Shown here: positions 33,766-41,627 of the stretch, piece after piece
Position numbering within the stretch: position 1 is the stretch's first letter
Layout of the letters: every line of letters starts with the position of its first letter
Assembly (NCBI GenBank): GCA_036653215.1
Contig: JAVVUK010000005.1
Span: 1-43,825, forward strand
Length of the DNA: 43,825 nt
Source of the DNA: JADFUS01 sp036653215
GTDB lineage: Bacteria; Bacteroidota; Bacteroidia; Bacteroidales; Rikenellaceae
Reading direction: 5' to 3'
Translations under genes and position numbers: made by a program
The notes under the pieces: model-generated
What the model was told of the DNA's origin: nothing
The model's database searches: none
The model's input: only the letters and a program-made list of their open reading frames with translations

Positions 33766-34323
33766 TTATTTAGCGTTAGCAGATTTACCAGCTTTACGAC
33801 GAAGTTGCTCACCAACGAACTTAATACCTTTACCTTTATATGGCTCTGGTTTACGTAATGAACGTATTTTAGCCGCAACCTGACCTATTAGCTGTTTGTC
33901 AATTGACCTTAAGATAATGATTGGGTTACCCTTTTTCTCGGCAATAACCTCAGCCTTAATCTCGTCTGGAAGTAACATGAATATATCATGTGAAAATCCT
34001 AAGCTAAGCTCTAATATTTGACCTCTAAGATTTGCTTTGTAACCTACACCAACAAGTTCTTGTTTGATTTCATAGCCCGATGCAACACCCAAAACCATGT
34101 TCGCTATAAGAGCACGATAAAGACCGTGCATAGAGCGGTGACGTGGTTGGTTTGTAGGACGAGTAACTGTTAGTATACTTCCCTCAATGGCTACTGTAAT
34201 ATCTTTATCTATCTTTTGTGATAAAGCTCCATGAGGTCCTTTCACGCTTACCGTATTGTCGGCAGAGACTTTTACTTCTACGCCTTTAGGTAAGTTTACA
34301 GGTAAATTTCCAATTCTTGACAT
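33766..34323 (-). CDS. rplF: 50S ribosomal protein uL6
   Basis: uL6 sits near the factor-binding site. The start chosen is the ATG at 34323 (MSRIGNLPVNLPKGVEV), giving 185 aa, because the family begins here; an upstream in-frame ATG at 34362 would overlap rpsH by 26 bases. Two tandem L6 domains are visible, with the signature PEPYKGKGIKF near the C-terminus. Confidence 0.98.
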   Translation of the reverse strand: MSRIGNLPVNLPKGVEVKVSADNTVSVKGPHGALSQKIDKDITVAIEGSILTVTRPTNQPRHRSMHGLYRALIANMVLGVASGYEIKQELVGVGYKANLRGQILELSLGFSHDIFMLLPDEIKAEVIAEKKGNPIIILRSIDKQLIGQVAAKIRSLRKPEPYKGKGIKFVGEQLRRKAGKSANAK

Positions 34324-34336
34324 TGTAAAATAATTT

Positions 34337-34735
34337 TTAGTAAATGTAACATAAAACTTCACCGCCTACATTCTCTTTACGAGCTGTCTTGTCAGTGATA
34401 ATACCTTTAGGTGTAGATAAAATTGCTATACCCAAACCATCAATGACACGTGGCATCTCGGCAACAGAAGAATATCTTCTAAGACCTGGACGGCTGACAC
34501 GTTTTAAGTTTTTGATTGCAGGCATTTTTGTTCTTGGGTGGTACTTAAGAGCTATTTTAATTTGCTCATGACCATTTTCATCAGTGATGAATTTGTACGC
34601 CAAGATATAACCCTCTTCATGAAGAATTTGGGTTATAGCCTTTTTCATTTTTGAGCTGGGAGCTTCAACCACCTTGTGGTTGGCTTTCACAGCATTTCTA
34701 ATCCTTGTTAGGAAATCCGCTATTGGATCTGTCAT
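34337..34735 (-). CDS. rpsH: 30S ribosomal protein uS8
   Basis: uS8 is a primary 16S binder. The 132-aa product starts MTDPIADFLTRIRNA and ends with STPKGIITDKTARKENVGGEVLCYIY. In E. coli uS8 also represses the spc operon by binding its mRNA. The upstream gap of 161 bases is the widest inside the cluster and holds a long hairpin. Confidence 0.99.
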   Translation of the reverse strand: MTDPIADFLTRIRNAVKANHKVVEAPSSKMKKAITQILHEEGYILAYKFITDENGHEQIKIALKYHPRTKMPAIKNLKRVSRPGLRRYSSVAEMPRVIDGLGIAILSTPKGIITDKTARKENVGGEVLCYIY

Positions 34736-34783
34736 TTTAATAAATTATTTTATAAATATTGTTTCTTTTGTAAAAACATTTTT

Positions 34784-34891
34784 AGTGTTCCAAAATCCTT
34801 TTTAAGGCTTGCTTCATGGTAAAATAAATTCGTATATGGTTCGTTACGATTTTACCATAAAGCAAAATGCCTAAAAAGATTTTGCAACGCT
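34784..34891 (-). repeat. Long hairpin element between rpsN and rpsH
   Basis: An inverted repeat spans almost the whole gap. The inner stem is perfect (ATGGTAAAAT 34816-34825 with ATTTTACCAT 34849-34858) and continues into CGTA/TACG around a 10-base loop. The outer arms (34784-34815 and 34859-34891) pair with a few gaps: AGTGTTCCAAAATC against an AGCGTTGCAAAATC complement, TTTTTA with GGC, and TTGCTT. It begins 5 bases after the rpsN stop and ends 48 bases before the rpsH ATG. There is no open frame and no T-run long enough for a classic terminator. Confidence 0.85.
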
Positions 34892-34896
34892 GTCGT

Positions 34897-35166
34897 TTAC
34901 CAGCTCGCTTTCTTTACACCAGGGATAAGACCATTAGAGGCCATTTCACGAAATGTAATACGGCTTATGCCAAAGTCACGCATATAACCTCTTGGACGAC
35001 CTGTAAGTTTACAACGGTTGTGTAGTCTTATAGGGTTAGAGTTACGTGGTAACTTTGCTAAACCTGCATAATCACCAGCTTCTTTTAGCTCTTTACGTTT
35101 TGCTGCGTATTTGTCTACTAACTTCTGACGTTTTACTTCACGAGCAATCATTGATTCTTTAGCCAT
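34897..35166 (-). CDS. rpsN: 30S ribosomal protein uS14 (zinc-free form)
   Basis: uS14 is in the head of the small subunit. The 89-aa product has the C-terminal RCKLTGRPRGYMRDFGISR signature but lacks the two CxxC pairs of the short zinc form, so it is the long zinc-independent type. It lies 11 bases after rplE and is followed by the long hairpin. Confidence 0.99.
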   Translation of the reverse strand: MAKESMIAREVKRQKLVDKYAAKRKELKEAGDYAGLAKLPRNSNPIRLHNRCKLTGRPRGYMRDFGISRITFREMASNGLIPGVKKASW

Positions 35167-35177
35167 TGCTTAGTCTT

Positions 35178-35729
35178 TTATTGTTGTTTTTTAAATGGAA
35201 GACCAAACAGTGTCAATAACTTGCTTGCCTCTTCATCTGTTAGTGCATTAGTAACAATTGTTATCTCAACACCTAAAATTTTAGCTACCTTATCGATATC
35301 AATCTCAGGGAAAATAACCTGTTCTGTAATACCTAAAGTATAGTTTCCTCTACCGTCAAGTTTACTGCTGATACCTTTAAAGTCTCTAATACGTGGCAAA
35401 GATATACAAATTAATCGTTCTAAAAACTCATACATTGTATTTCCTCTCAAAGTTACCTTTATACCAATAGGCATACCTTTACGAAGTTTGAAGTTCGAAA
35501 TGTCTTTCTTTGAGTAAGTTAGCACCGCTTTTTGACCTGCAATACGTGATAAATCATTTTGAGCAAGCTCAATTAATTTTTTATCAGAAACTGCCTGACC
35601 GAGACCTTGATTGATAATTATCTTCTCTATTTTCGGAACTTGCATCACACTTTTGTAAGCAAAATCCTTAAACATAACAGGAACAATTTCCTCTCTGTAT
35701 TTTGTTTTTAATGAAGGTGTATATACCAT
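35178..35729 (-). CDS. rplE: 50S ribosomal protein uL5
   Basis: uL5 binds 5S rRNA and contacts P-site tRNA. The 183-aa product contains KIEKIIINQGLGQAVSD, the GMPIGIKVTLRG motif and ISLPRIRDFKGI. Its ATG overlaps the rplX stop by one base (TAATG). Confidence 0.99.
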   Translation of the reverse strand: MVYTPSLKTKYREEIVPVMFKDFAYKSVMQVPKIEKIIINQGLGQAVSDKKLIELAQNDLSRIAGQKAVLTYSKKDISNFKLRKGMPIGIKVTLRGNTMYEFLERLICISLPRIRDFKGISSKLDGRGNYTLGITEQVIFPEIDIDKVAKILGVEITIVTNALTDEEASKLLTLFGLPFKKQQ

Positions 35730-36049
35730 TATTTTATCTCCTCCCCAGATTTTTTAGCATAACGAACGAGCTTACCATCGACTAATTTACGACCAACACG
35801 AGTTGGTTTGCCGCTTTTTGGGTCGAGGGGGTTCAAATTTGAAATGTGAATAGGTGCCTCAATCTTTTCTATTCCACCTTGTGGACTTTTAGCGTTTGGC
35901 TTACTGTGTTTGCTGACGATATTAATACCTTCAACAATGGCACGTTGCTTATCAACAACTACTTCAAGAACTTTCCCTTGCTTGCCTTTGTCTTTACCTG
36001 CATTAACGTAAACCTGGTCACCTTTTTTAATATGTAATTTAACTGACAT
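35729..36049 (-). CDS. rplX: 50S ribosomal protein uL24
   Basis: uL24 starts large-subunit assembly. The ATG at 36049 (MSVKLHIKKGDQVYV) is chosen, giving 106 aa with the KOW motif at the N-terminus (GDQVYVNAGKDKGKQGKVL). An in-frame ATG at 36088 would overlap rplN by 20 bases and adds an atypical leader. It overlaps rplE by one base. Confidence 0.98.
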   Translation of the reverse strand: MSVKLHIKKGDQVYVNAGKDKGKQGKVLEVVVDKQRAIVEGINIVSKHSKPNAKSPQGGIEKIEAPIHISNLNPLDPKSGKPTRVGRKLVDGKLVRYAKKSGEEIK

Positions 36050-36068
36050 TTTTTGTAAATTTAATTGT

Positions 36069-36434
36069 TTACAATACTTCAGGTGCAAGAGAAATTATCT
36101 TCATATAATTTTCACGGAGCTCACGAGCTACCGGACCAAATATACGAGTTCCTCTAATCTCACCACCTGCATTAAGAAGTACACATGCGTTATCATCGAA
36201 ACGAATATAAGAACCGTCAGGACGACGAATTTCTTTTTTAGTTCTAACAACAACAGCTTTAGTGACTGTTCCCTTCTTAACTTCTCCAGATGGAGTAGCA
36301 CTCTTAACTGCCACTACGATCTTATCTCCGATAGACGCATAGCGTTTTCCTGTGCCGCCCAACACACGTATACAAAGAACTTCCTTTGCACCGCTGTTAT
36401 CAGCAACAGATAATCTACTTTCTTGTTGTACCAT
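36069..36434 (-). CDS. rplN: 50S ribosomal protein uL14
   Basis: uL14 lies at the subunit interface and forms an intersubunit bridge. The 121-aa product starts MVQQESRLSVADNSGAKEVL and carries GTRIFGPVARELR near the end. It lies two bases after rpsQ. Confidence 0.99.
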   Translation of the reverse strand: MVQQESRLSVADNSGAKEVLCIRVLGGTGKRYASIGDKIVVAVKSATPSGEVKKGTVTKAVVVRTKKEIRRPDGSYIRFDDNACVLLNAGGEIRGTRIFGPVARELRENYMKIISLAPEVL

Positions 36435-36436
36435 GA

Positions 36437-36691
36437 TTATTTAGCTCTTTCTAATATTTCAACTAATCTCCAACGTTTTGTCTTACTAAGAGGTCTTGTC
36501 TCCATTATAAGGACAGTGTCACCTTCACCACATTCATTTTTCTCATCATGAGCTACGAATTTAGTGGTTTTGTTAACGAACTTACCGTATATAGGGTGTT
36601 TTACTTTTCTCTTAACAGCAACAGTGATAGATTTATCCATCTTTGTGCTAACGACAACGCCTGTTCTTTCTTTTCTTAGATTCCTTTCCAT
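36437..36691 (-). CDS. rpsQ: 30S ribosomal protein uS17
   Basis: The 84-aa OB-fold protein has the family stretches RTGVVVSTKMDKSITV, KHPIYGKFV and the C-terminal TRPLSKTKRWRLVEI. It follows rpmC by 6 bases. Confidence 0.99.
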   Translation of the reverse strand: MERNLRKERTGVVVSTKMDKSITVAVKRKVKHPIYGKFVNKTTKFVAHDEKNECGEGDTVLIMETRPLSKTKRWRLVEILERAK

Positions 36692-36697
36692 TGTAAG

Positions 36698-36895
36698 TTA
36701 CTTTAGCGTTTGTGTTTTCTCATTCAAGATTGTTAGCATTTTTGCTATATCCTTGCGAGATTTATTTATTGTAGTCGTATTTTCAACAGGAGAAACAGTA
36801 TGCTCAAGTTTAAGAGCATTAAGCCTCTTTTTCTCTGTATCAATTCTTTCTTGAAGATCAACAACTGTCATCTCTCTTATTTCTGATGTTTTCAT
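36698..36895 (-). CDS. rpmC: 50S ribosomal protein uL29
   Basis: uL29 sits at the exit tunnel and helps dock trigger factor and SRP. The 65-aa helical hairpin shows MKTSEIREMTVVDLQERI and the RKDIAKMLTIL stretch. It lies three bases after rplP. Confidence 0.98.
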   Translation of the reverse strand: MKTSEIREMTVVDLQERIDTEKKRLNALKLEHTVSPVENTTTINKSRKDIAKMLTILNEKTQTLK

Positions 36896-36898
36896 AAG

Positions 36899-37327
36899 TT
36901 AAATTGAATTATTTGTGTAATCTCTTCGTACAATAAACTTAGTCTTTATAGGTAGCTTTTGTGCTCCTAAACGTAAAGCTTCTTGTGCAATATCAAAAGG
37001 AACTCCTTCTATCTCTACTAAAATACGACCTGGTGTAACTGGGGCAACAAATCCTTCTGGAGAACCTTTACCTTTACCCATACGTACCTCAGCTGGTTTT
37101 TTTGTGATAGGCTTATCAGGGAATATCTTTATCCATATTTGACCCTCACGTTTCATATGACGTACAATTGCCTGACGAGCTGCCTCAATCTGACGACCTG
37201 TAATCCAAGTAGAGTCAAGAGCCTTAATGCCGAATGAACCGAAAGCCAACTCATTTCCTCTTTGAGCTAAACCTTTCATACGGCCCTTTTGCATTCTTCT
37301 ATATTTTGTCTTTTTTGGCTGTAACAT
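36899..37327 (-). CDS. rplP: 50S ribosomal protein uL16
   Basis: uL16 helps position A-site tRNA. The 142-aa product has MLQPKKTKYRRMQKGRMKG, the WITGRQIEAARQAIVRHMKR motif and MGKGKGSPEGFVAPVTPGRI. It lies 14 bases after rpsC. Confidence 0.99.
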   Translation of the reverse strand: MLQPKKTKYRRMQKGRMKGLAQRGNELAFGSFGIKALDSTWITGRQIEAARQAIVRHMKREGQIWIKIFPDKPITKKPAEVRMGKGKGSPEGFVAPVTPGRILVEIEGVPFDIAQEALRLGAQKLPIKTKFIVRRDYTNNSI

Positions 37328-37341
37328 AATCTTTTAGATTT

Positions 37342-38103
37342 TTATTGTCTGACTGGTTTTTTCTTATTGTTGTTGTTACCACCCTTACGTGCTTTTGATG
37401 CAGGAGCTGGCATAGGCCTTGAATTGTTCTTAGCGTTTACTGCATTCATTTCGGCAATAGGAGATAGATCTCTCTTATCATAAACTTCACCATTACAGAT
37501 CCAAACTTTAACACCTAAGATACCCACTTTTGTAAGGGCTTCTGTAAGGCTATAATCTATGTCTGCACGGAAAGTATGGAGAGGTATTCTACCCTCTTTG
37601 TAAGTTTCGGAACGAGCCATCTCAGCACCGCCTACACGACCAGATACTTGGACTTTGATACCCTCAGCACCCATACGCATTGTAGAAGCGATTGTCATTT
37701 TGATAGCACGACGATAAGAAACACGACCTTCGATTTGACGAGCTATGTTGTTACCAACAATAACAGCATCTAACTCTGGACGTTTGATTTCAAAAATGTT
37801 AATTTGAATATCTTTCTTAGTCAGTTTTTTAAGTTCCTCTTTTAGTTTATCAACCTCTGTACCGCCCTTACCGATAATGATACCGGGACGAGCAGTAGAG
37901 ATAGTTACGGTGATTAACTTAAGAGTCCTCTCAATTATTATTTTCGAGATACTTGCCTTAGATAGACGGGCATTCAGATACTCACGTATCTTAGCATCTT
38001 CAATAAGTTTAGAAGCTATGTCTTTCTTAGTTCCGAACCAAGAAGAATCCCAGCCTTTTACTATACCTAACCTATTTGATATTGGATTTACTTTTTGTCC
38101 CAT
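37342..38103 (-). CDS. rpsC: 30S ribosomal protein uS3
   Basis: uS3 lines the mRNA entry channel. The 253-aa product has a KH domain with the GIIIGKGG loop (near residue 75) and the C-domain SGRVGGAEMARSE. A low-complexity tail of about 30 residues rich in Asn, Lys, Pro and Ala ends the protein. It directly abuts rplV. Confidence 0.99.
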   Translation of the reverse strand: MGQKVNPISNRLGIVKGWDSSWFGTKKDIASKLIEDAKIREYLNARLSKASISKIIIERTLKLITVTISTARPGIIIGKGGTEVDKLKEELKKLTKKDIQINIFEIKRPELDAVIVGNNIARQIEGRVSYRRAIKMTIASTMRMGAEGIKVQVSGRVGGAEMARSETYKEGRIPLHTFRADIDYSLTEALTKVGILGVKVWICNGEVYDKRDLSPIAEMNAVNAKNNSRPMPAPASKARKGGNNNNKKKPVRQ

Positions 38104-38520
38104 CTAACTATTAGTTTTAGCGGTTTCTTGAATTTTGTCGACAACAAGAGTCACATGATTCGAACGTTTACGAACACGGTGAGCCCTTCCTTGTGGAGCA
38201 GGTTGAACTCTCTTCAACATCCTACCACCATCAACATTTATCTGTTTAACACAAAGTTTTACATCTTCCAAACGCTCATCTGGGTTTTTAGCTTCCCAGT
38301 TTGCGATTGCAGAGCGTAGCAACTTCTCTAATTTAATTGAAGCTTCCTTTTTGTTATATCTAAGGATACCCAAAGCCCTATTAATCTCTACTCCTCTGAT
38401 TACGTCAGCAACAAGACGCATTTTACGAGGTGAAGTAGGGCAGTTATTAAGACTTGCGATAGCTGTTACCTTTTTCGCTGTCTTTAACTGTTCGGCTCTA
38501 TTTGCTTTTCTTGCACCCAT
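38104..38520 (-). CDS. rplV: 50S ribosomal protein uL22
   Basis: uL22 lines the exit tunnel with a long beta-hairpin. The 138-aa product has SPRKMRLVADVIRG and, in the hairpin, MLKRVQPAPQGRAHRVRKR, the region where macrolide-resistance changes arise in other bacteria. It begins 25 bases after rpsS. Confidence 0.99.
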   Translation of the reverse strand: MGARKANRAEQLKTAKKVTAIASLNNCPTSPRKMRLVADVIRGVEINRALGILRYNKKEASIKLEKLLRSAIANWEAKNPDERLEDVKLCVKQINVDGGRMLKRVQPAPQGRAHRVRKRSNHVTLVVDKIQETAKTNS

Positions 38521-38545
38521 TATTTAACTTAATTCTTAGTTAATA

Positions 38546-38815
38546 CTATTTTTTCTTATTGCCACCGTGACCACGGAATGTTCTTGTAAGTGCAAATTCT
38601 CCTAGTTTATGACCAACCATGTTTTCGGTTACATAAACAGGAATAAATTTGTTACCGTTATGAACTGCGATAGTATGTCCAACAAACTCTGGAGAAATCA
38701 TACTTGCACGAGACCATGTTTTGATAACGGTCTTTTTCCCCGCATCATTTTGGGCAATTACTCTGCTTTCTAGCTTAGGCTCTATAAATGGGCCTTTTTT
38801 AAGTGATCTACTCAT
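38546..38815 (-). CDS. rpsS: 30S ribosomal protein uS19
   Basis: The 89-aa product shows MSRSLKKGPFIEPKL, IKTWSRASMISPEFVGHTIAVHNG-type sequence and the C-terminal KLGEFALTRTFRGHGG. It is in the small-subunit head with uS13. It lies 21 bases after rplB. Confidence 0.99.
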   Translation of the reverse strand: MSRSLKKGPFIEPKLESRVIAQNDAGKKTVIKTWSRASMISPEFVGHTIAVHNGNKFIPVYVTENMVGHKLGEFALTRTFRGHGGNKKK

Positions 38816-38836
38816 TACGCTATTTGATTATATGAT

Positions 38837-39661
38837 TTACTTTTTCCTTTGTGAGACAATAAATTGTGAGGTTTGCTTCTTAGGAGCACGTGTTTTGTAC
38901 CCTTTAGCAAGAAGACCCTTACGTGAACGAGGGTGTCCCCCTGAAGCACGTCCTTCACCACCACCCATTGGGTGATCGACTGGGTTCATCGCAACACCAC
39001 GAACACGTGGGCGACGACCTAACCATCTGTTACGTCCCGCCTTACCAGAAGACTCAAGGCTATGGTCTATGTTAGAAACAACACCTATTGTTGCTTTACA
39101 TGTAACCAATACCATACGTGTCTCACCTGAAGGAAGTTTTATAATCGCGTATTTGCCTTCACGAGCAAGTAGCTGAGCGAAAGAACCGGCACTACGAGCC
39201 ATGATAGCTCCTTGACCTGGTTTTAACTCGATATTATGGATTGTTGTACCAAGAGGAATATCAGATAGGAAAAGCGAGTTACCCAATTCTGGAGTAGCAT
39301 CTGTTCCTGAGTTGATAGTTGTTCCTACGGTCAATCCGTTAGGTGCAATAATGTAGCGTTTCTCGCCATCAGTATAACATACTAAGGCAATACGTGCCGA
39401 ACGGTTTGGATCGTACTCAATTGTTTTTACAACTGCAGCCATTCCGTCTTTGTCTCTCTTGAAGTCGATTATACGATAGTGCTTTTTGTGTCCTCCACCA
39501 AGATAACGCATTGTCATCTTACCAGAATTATTACGACCGCCCGATCTCTTCAATGGACTAAGCAACGATTTCTCAGGTACTGATGTAGTTATATCATCAT
39601 TTATACCTATAATTTTGTGTCTTTGGCCCGGTGTAGTGGGCTTGAACTTTCTTACTGCCAT
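38837..39661 (-). CDS. rplB: 50S ribosomal protein uL2
   Basis: uL2 is needed for peptidyl transferase centre assembly. The 274-aa product carries the KPTTPGQRHK start, the RSAGSFAQLLAREGKYAIIK stretch, and the late MNPVDHPMGGGEGRASGGH loop with the conserved histidine near the active site. It lies 5 bases after rplW. Confidence 0.99.
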   Translation of the reverse strand: MAVRKFKPTTPGQRHKIIGINDDITTSVPEKSLLSPLKRSGGRNNSGKMTMRYLGGGHKKHYRIIDFKRDKDGMAAVVKTIEYDPNRSARIALVCYTDGEKRYIIAPNGLTVGTTINSGTDATPELGNSLFLSDIPLGTTIHNIELKPGQGAIMARSAGSFAQLLAREGKYAIIKLPSGETRMVLVTCKATIGVVSNIDHSLESSGKAGRNRWLGRRPRVRGVAMNPVDHPMGGGEGRASGGHPRSRKGLLAKGYKTRAPKKQTSQFIVSQRKK

Positions 39662-39666
39662 CTTAA

Positions 39667-39957
39667 TTAGATATTACTGTAAAAATCAATCTTGTCACCA
39701 CTTTTTAGGGATACATAAGCTTTCTTAAATCTGTTTACCTTGCCTTCAAGAAGACCTTTTTTAGTAAAACGACTTTTGCTTTTCCCTTTATAATTAGATG
39801 TATTAACGTCGGTAACTATAACGCTATACATCTCTTCTACAGCTTGTCTTATCTGAATCTTATTTGCTCTCTGATCCACAATAAAGCCGTAACAGTTCAA
39901 ACTTTCATTTTGAGCTGTCATTTTTTCTGTTAGAATTGGCTTTTTTAAAATTTCCAT
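39667..39957 (-). CDS. rplW: 50S ribosomal protein uL23
   Basis: uL23 forms the main docking site for trigger factor and SRP at the tunnel exit. The 96-aa product shows KKPILTEKMT, FIVDQRANKIQIRQAVEEMY and a short C-terminal strand (GDKIDFYSNI). It lies 14 bases after rplD. Confidence 0.98.
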   Translation of the reverse strand: MEILKKPILTEKMTAQNESLNCYGFIVDQRANKIQIRQAVEEMYSVIVTDVNTSNYKGKSKSRFTKKGLLEGKVNRFKKAYVSLKSGDKIDFYSNI

Positions 39958-39971
39958 TGCTTATGTATATT

Positions 39972-40601
39972 TTATAGTCCAAACATTTGATTAACTACAT
40001 CTACTGCATCTTCAGCAAGAAGAAGGTGTGATGCGTTCATTATGTCGTAAGTATTAATACTTGCGGCATCGGCTACTTTAACCTTTTGTATATTACGAGC
40101 AGAAAGTTTGATGTTATCGTTTCCAGCTGGAACAACAACAAGAAGTTTTTTGCCTGTAAGAGAAAGGTTTGATGTTAGCTCTATGAACATTTTAGTTTTT
40201 GGTGTCTCCATTTCAATAGGCTCAAGAACGATAATGCTACCTGCTTGGGCTTTATATGATAGAGCACTCTTACGTGCTAATCTCTTTAATTTCTTATTTA
40301 GCTTGAAGCTATAGTCACGTGGTACCGGACCGAATACACGACCGCCACCAACAAAGATAGGTGCTTTAATACTACCACAACGAGCACCACCGGTACCTTT
40401 TTGCTTTTTAAGTTTACGAGTAGAACCCGCAATTTCAGCACGTTGTTTAGATTTATGAGTACCTTGACGTTGATTAGCTAAATACTGTTTAACATCTAAG
40501 TATATTGCGTGATCATTTGGCTCTAAGCCAAATATCTCGTCGTTTAAAGTAACAGTTCTTCCTGTCTCTTTACCAGCTCTGTTAAATACTGCTAATTCCA
40601 T
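39972..40601 (-). CDS. rplD: 50S ribosomal protein uL4
   Basis: uL4 reaches into the exit tunnel; in E. coli it also represses the S10 operon. The ATG at 40601 is chosen over the GTG just before it, giving 209 aa (MELAVFNRAGKETGR). The tunnel loop has RQGTHKSKQRAEIAGSTRK and GTGGARCGSIKAP. It lies two bases after the rplC stop. Confidence 0.98.
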   Translation of the reverse strand: MELAVFNRAGKETGRTVTLNDEIFGLEPNDHAIYLDVKQYLANQRQGTHKSKQRAEIAGSTRKLKKQKGTGGARCGSIKAPIFVGGGRVFGPVPRDYSFKLNKKLKRLARKSALSYKAQAGSIIVLEPIEMETPKTKMFIELTSNLSLTGKKLLVVVPAGNDNIKLSARNIQKVKVADAASINTYDIMNASHLLLAEDAVDVVNQMFGL

Positions 40602-40603
40602 CA

Positions 40604-41218
40604 CTAATTCTCCATAATTAAATAAGATCCTTTAGCTCCCGGTATTGAACCTTTTACAAGTAGAAGGTTGTTTTCCGGAATAACTTTAAGAACTCTAAGG
40701 TTAAGAACTTTCACTTGATTTCCACCTGTACGACCTGCCATACGCATGCCTTTAAATACACGTGAAGGATACGAAGAAGCTCCAAGTGAACCTGGTGCTC
40801 TTAAACGGTTGTGTTGACCGTGTGTTGCACCACCGACACCGGCAAAGCCATGACGTTTCACAACGCCTTGAAAACCTTTACCCTTAGATATGCCTGTCAC
40901 ATCGATCCAGTCACCTTCTTCAAAAGCAGTGACAGTAACGGTGTCACCCAAGTTAAACTCGCCATCAAGGTCGAACTCAACTAATTTTCTCTTTGGAGTA
41001 GTGTTTGCTTTCTCAAAATGACCAAGCAGTGGTTTGCTGGTATTTTTTTCCTTCTTTTCGTCGAATGCAAGTTGAACAGCTGAGTAGTTATCCTTCTCAA
41101 CAGTCCTGATTTGCGTAACGACGCAAGGACCAGCCTCAATAACAGTGCATGGTATGTTTTTACCCTCGGCACTGAAAACGGATGTCATTCCGATTTTTTT
41201 TCCAATTAGTCCTGACAT
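40604..41218 (-). CDS. rplC: 50S ribosomal protein uL3
   Basis: uL3 is an early assembly protein near the peptidyl transferase centre. The 204-aa product has GLIGKKIGMTSVFSAEGKN, GKGFQGVVKRHGFAGV and GSLGASSYPSRVFKGMRMAG. An unusual 94-base gap with a GC-rich hairpin separates it from rpsJ. Confidence 0.99.
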   Translation of the reverse strand: MSGLIGKKIGMTSVFSAEGKNIPCTVIEAGPCVVTQIRTVEKDNYSAVQLAFDEKKEKNTSKPLLGHFEKANTTPKRKLVEFDLDGEFNLGDTVTVTAFEEGDWIDVTGISKGKGFQGVVKRHGFAGVGGATHGQHNRLRAPGSLGASSYPSRVFKGMRMAGRTGGNQVKVLNLRVLKVIPENNLLLVKGSIPGAKGSYLIMEN

Positions 41219-41244
41219 TTTTGTTTTTTATTATTTATTATTAT

Positions 41245-41279
41245 GTAGGGAGGCTCGCACTTTATGTGCGAGCGTCTAC
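41245..41279 (-). promoter_or_regulatory. GC-rich hairpin between rpsJ and rplC
   Basis: GCTCGCAC pairs perfectly with GTGCGAGC around a 5-base loop, with an outer GTAG/CTAC stem across a small internal loop. On the coding strand it is followed by ATAATAATAAATAATAAA, not a T-run, so it is not a standard terminator. It lies about 25 bases before the rplC start and could be a leader structure or processing site. Its GC content stands out against A/T-rich flanks. Confidence 0.6.
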
Positions 41280-41312
41280 GCATTTGGTTTTAGATGTTTA
41301 TTATGAAAACTA

Positions 41313-41618
41313 TCATACTTTAATTTCCACTTCTACGCCACTTGGTAATTCAAGTTTCATAAGAGCATCAACAGTTTTTGGTGTTGAGCTGTATATGTCA
41401 AGAACTCTGTTGAATGTAGAAAGTTGAAACTGCTCACGTGATTTTTTGTTCACGAATGTTGAGCGGTTAACTGTAAATATCTTCTTTCTTGTAGGAAGAG
41501 GAATAGGGCCACTCACGACAGCACCTGTTGTTTTTACAGTCGATACGATCTTCTCTGCAGATTTTTCCACAAGATTATGATCGAATGATTTTAGTTTTAT
41601 TCTTATTTTCTGACTCAT
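41313..41618 (-). CDS. rpsJ: 30S ribosomal protein uS10
   Basis: uS10 is in the small-subunit head and, in free form, partners NusB in antitermination. The 101-aa product contains IRIKLKSFDHNLVEKSAEKI and PLPTRKKIFTVNRSTFVNKKSREQF-type sequence. It lies only 9 bases after fusA, with no tuf gene between them. Confidence 0.99.
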   Translation of the reverse strand: MSQKIRIKLKSFDHNLVEKSAEKIVSTVKTTGAVVSGPIPLPTRKKIFTVNRSTFVNKKSREQFQLSTFNRVLDIYSSTPKTVDALMKLELPSGVEVEIKV

Positions 41619-41627
41619 AATGCAATA

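Noticed and set aside
34324..34362. Upstream in-frame ATG for uL6 (and likewise for uL24 at 36050-36088)
   Set aside because: Both would overlap the preceding gene and add leaders not found in the families.
34784..34891. rpsN-rpsH hairpin considered as an insertion sequence
   Set aside because: It is too short to encode a transposase and no clear target-site duplication can be seen. A non-autonomous element remains possible.
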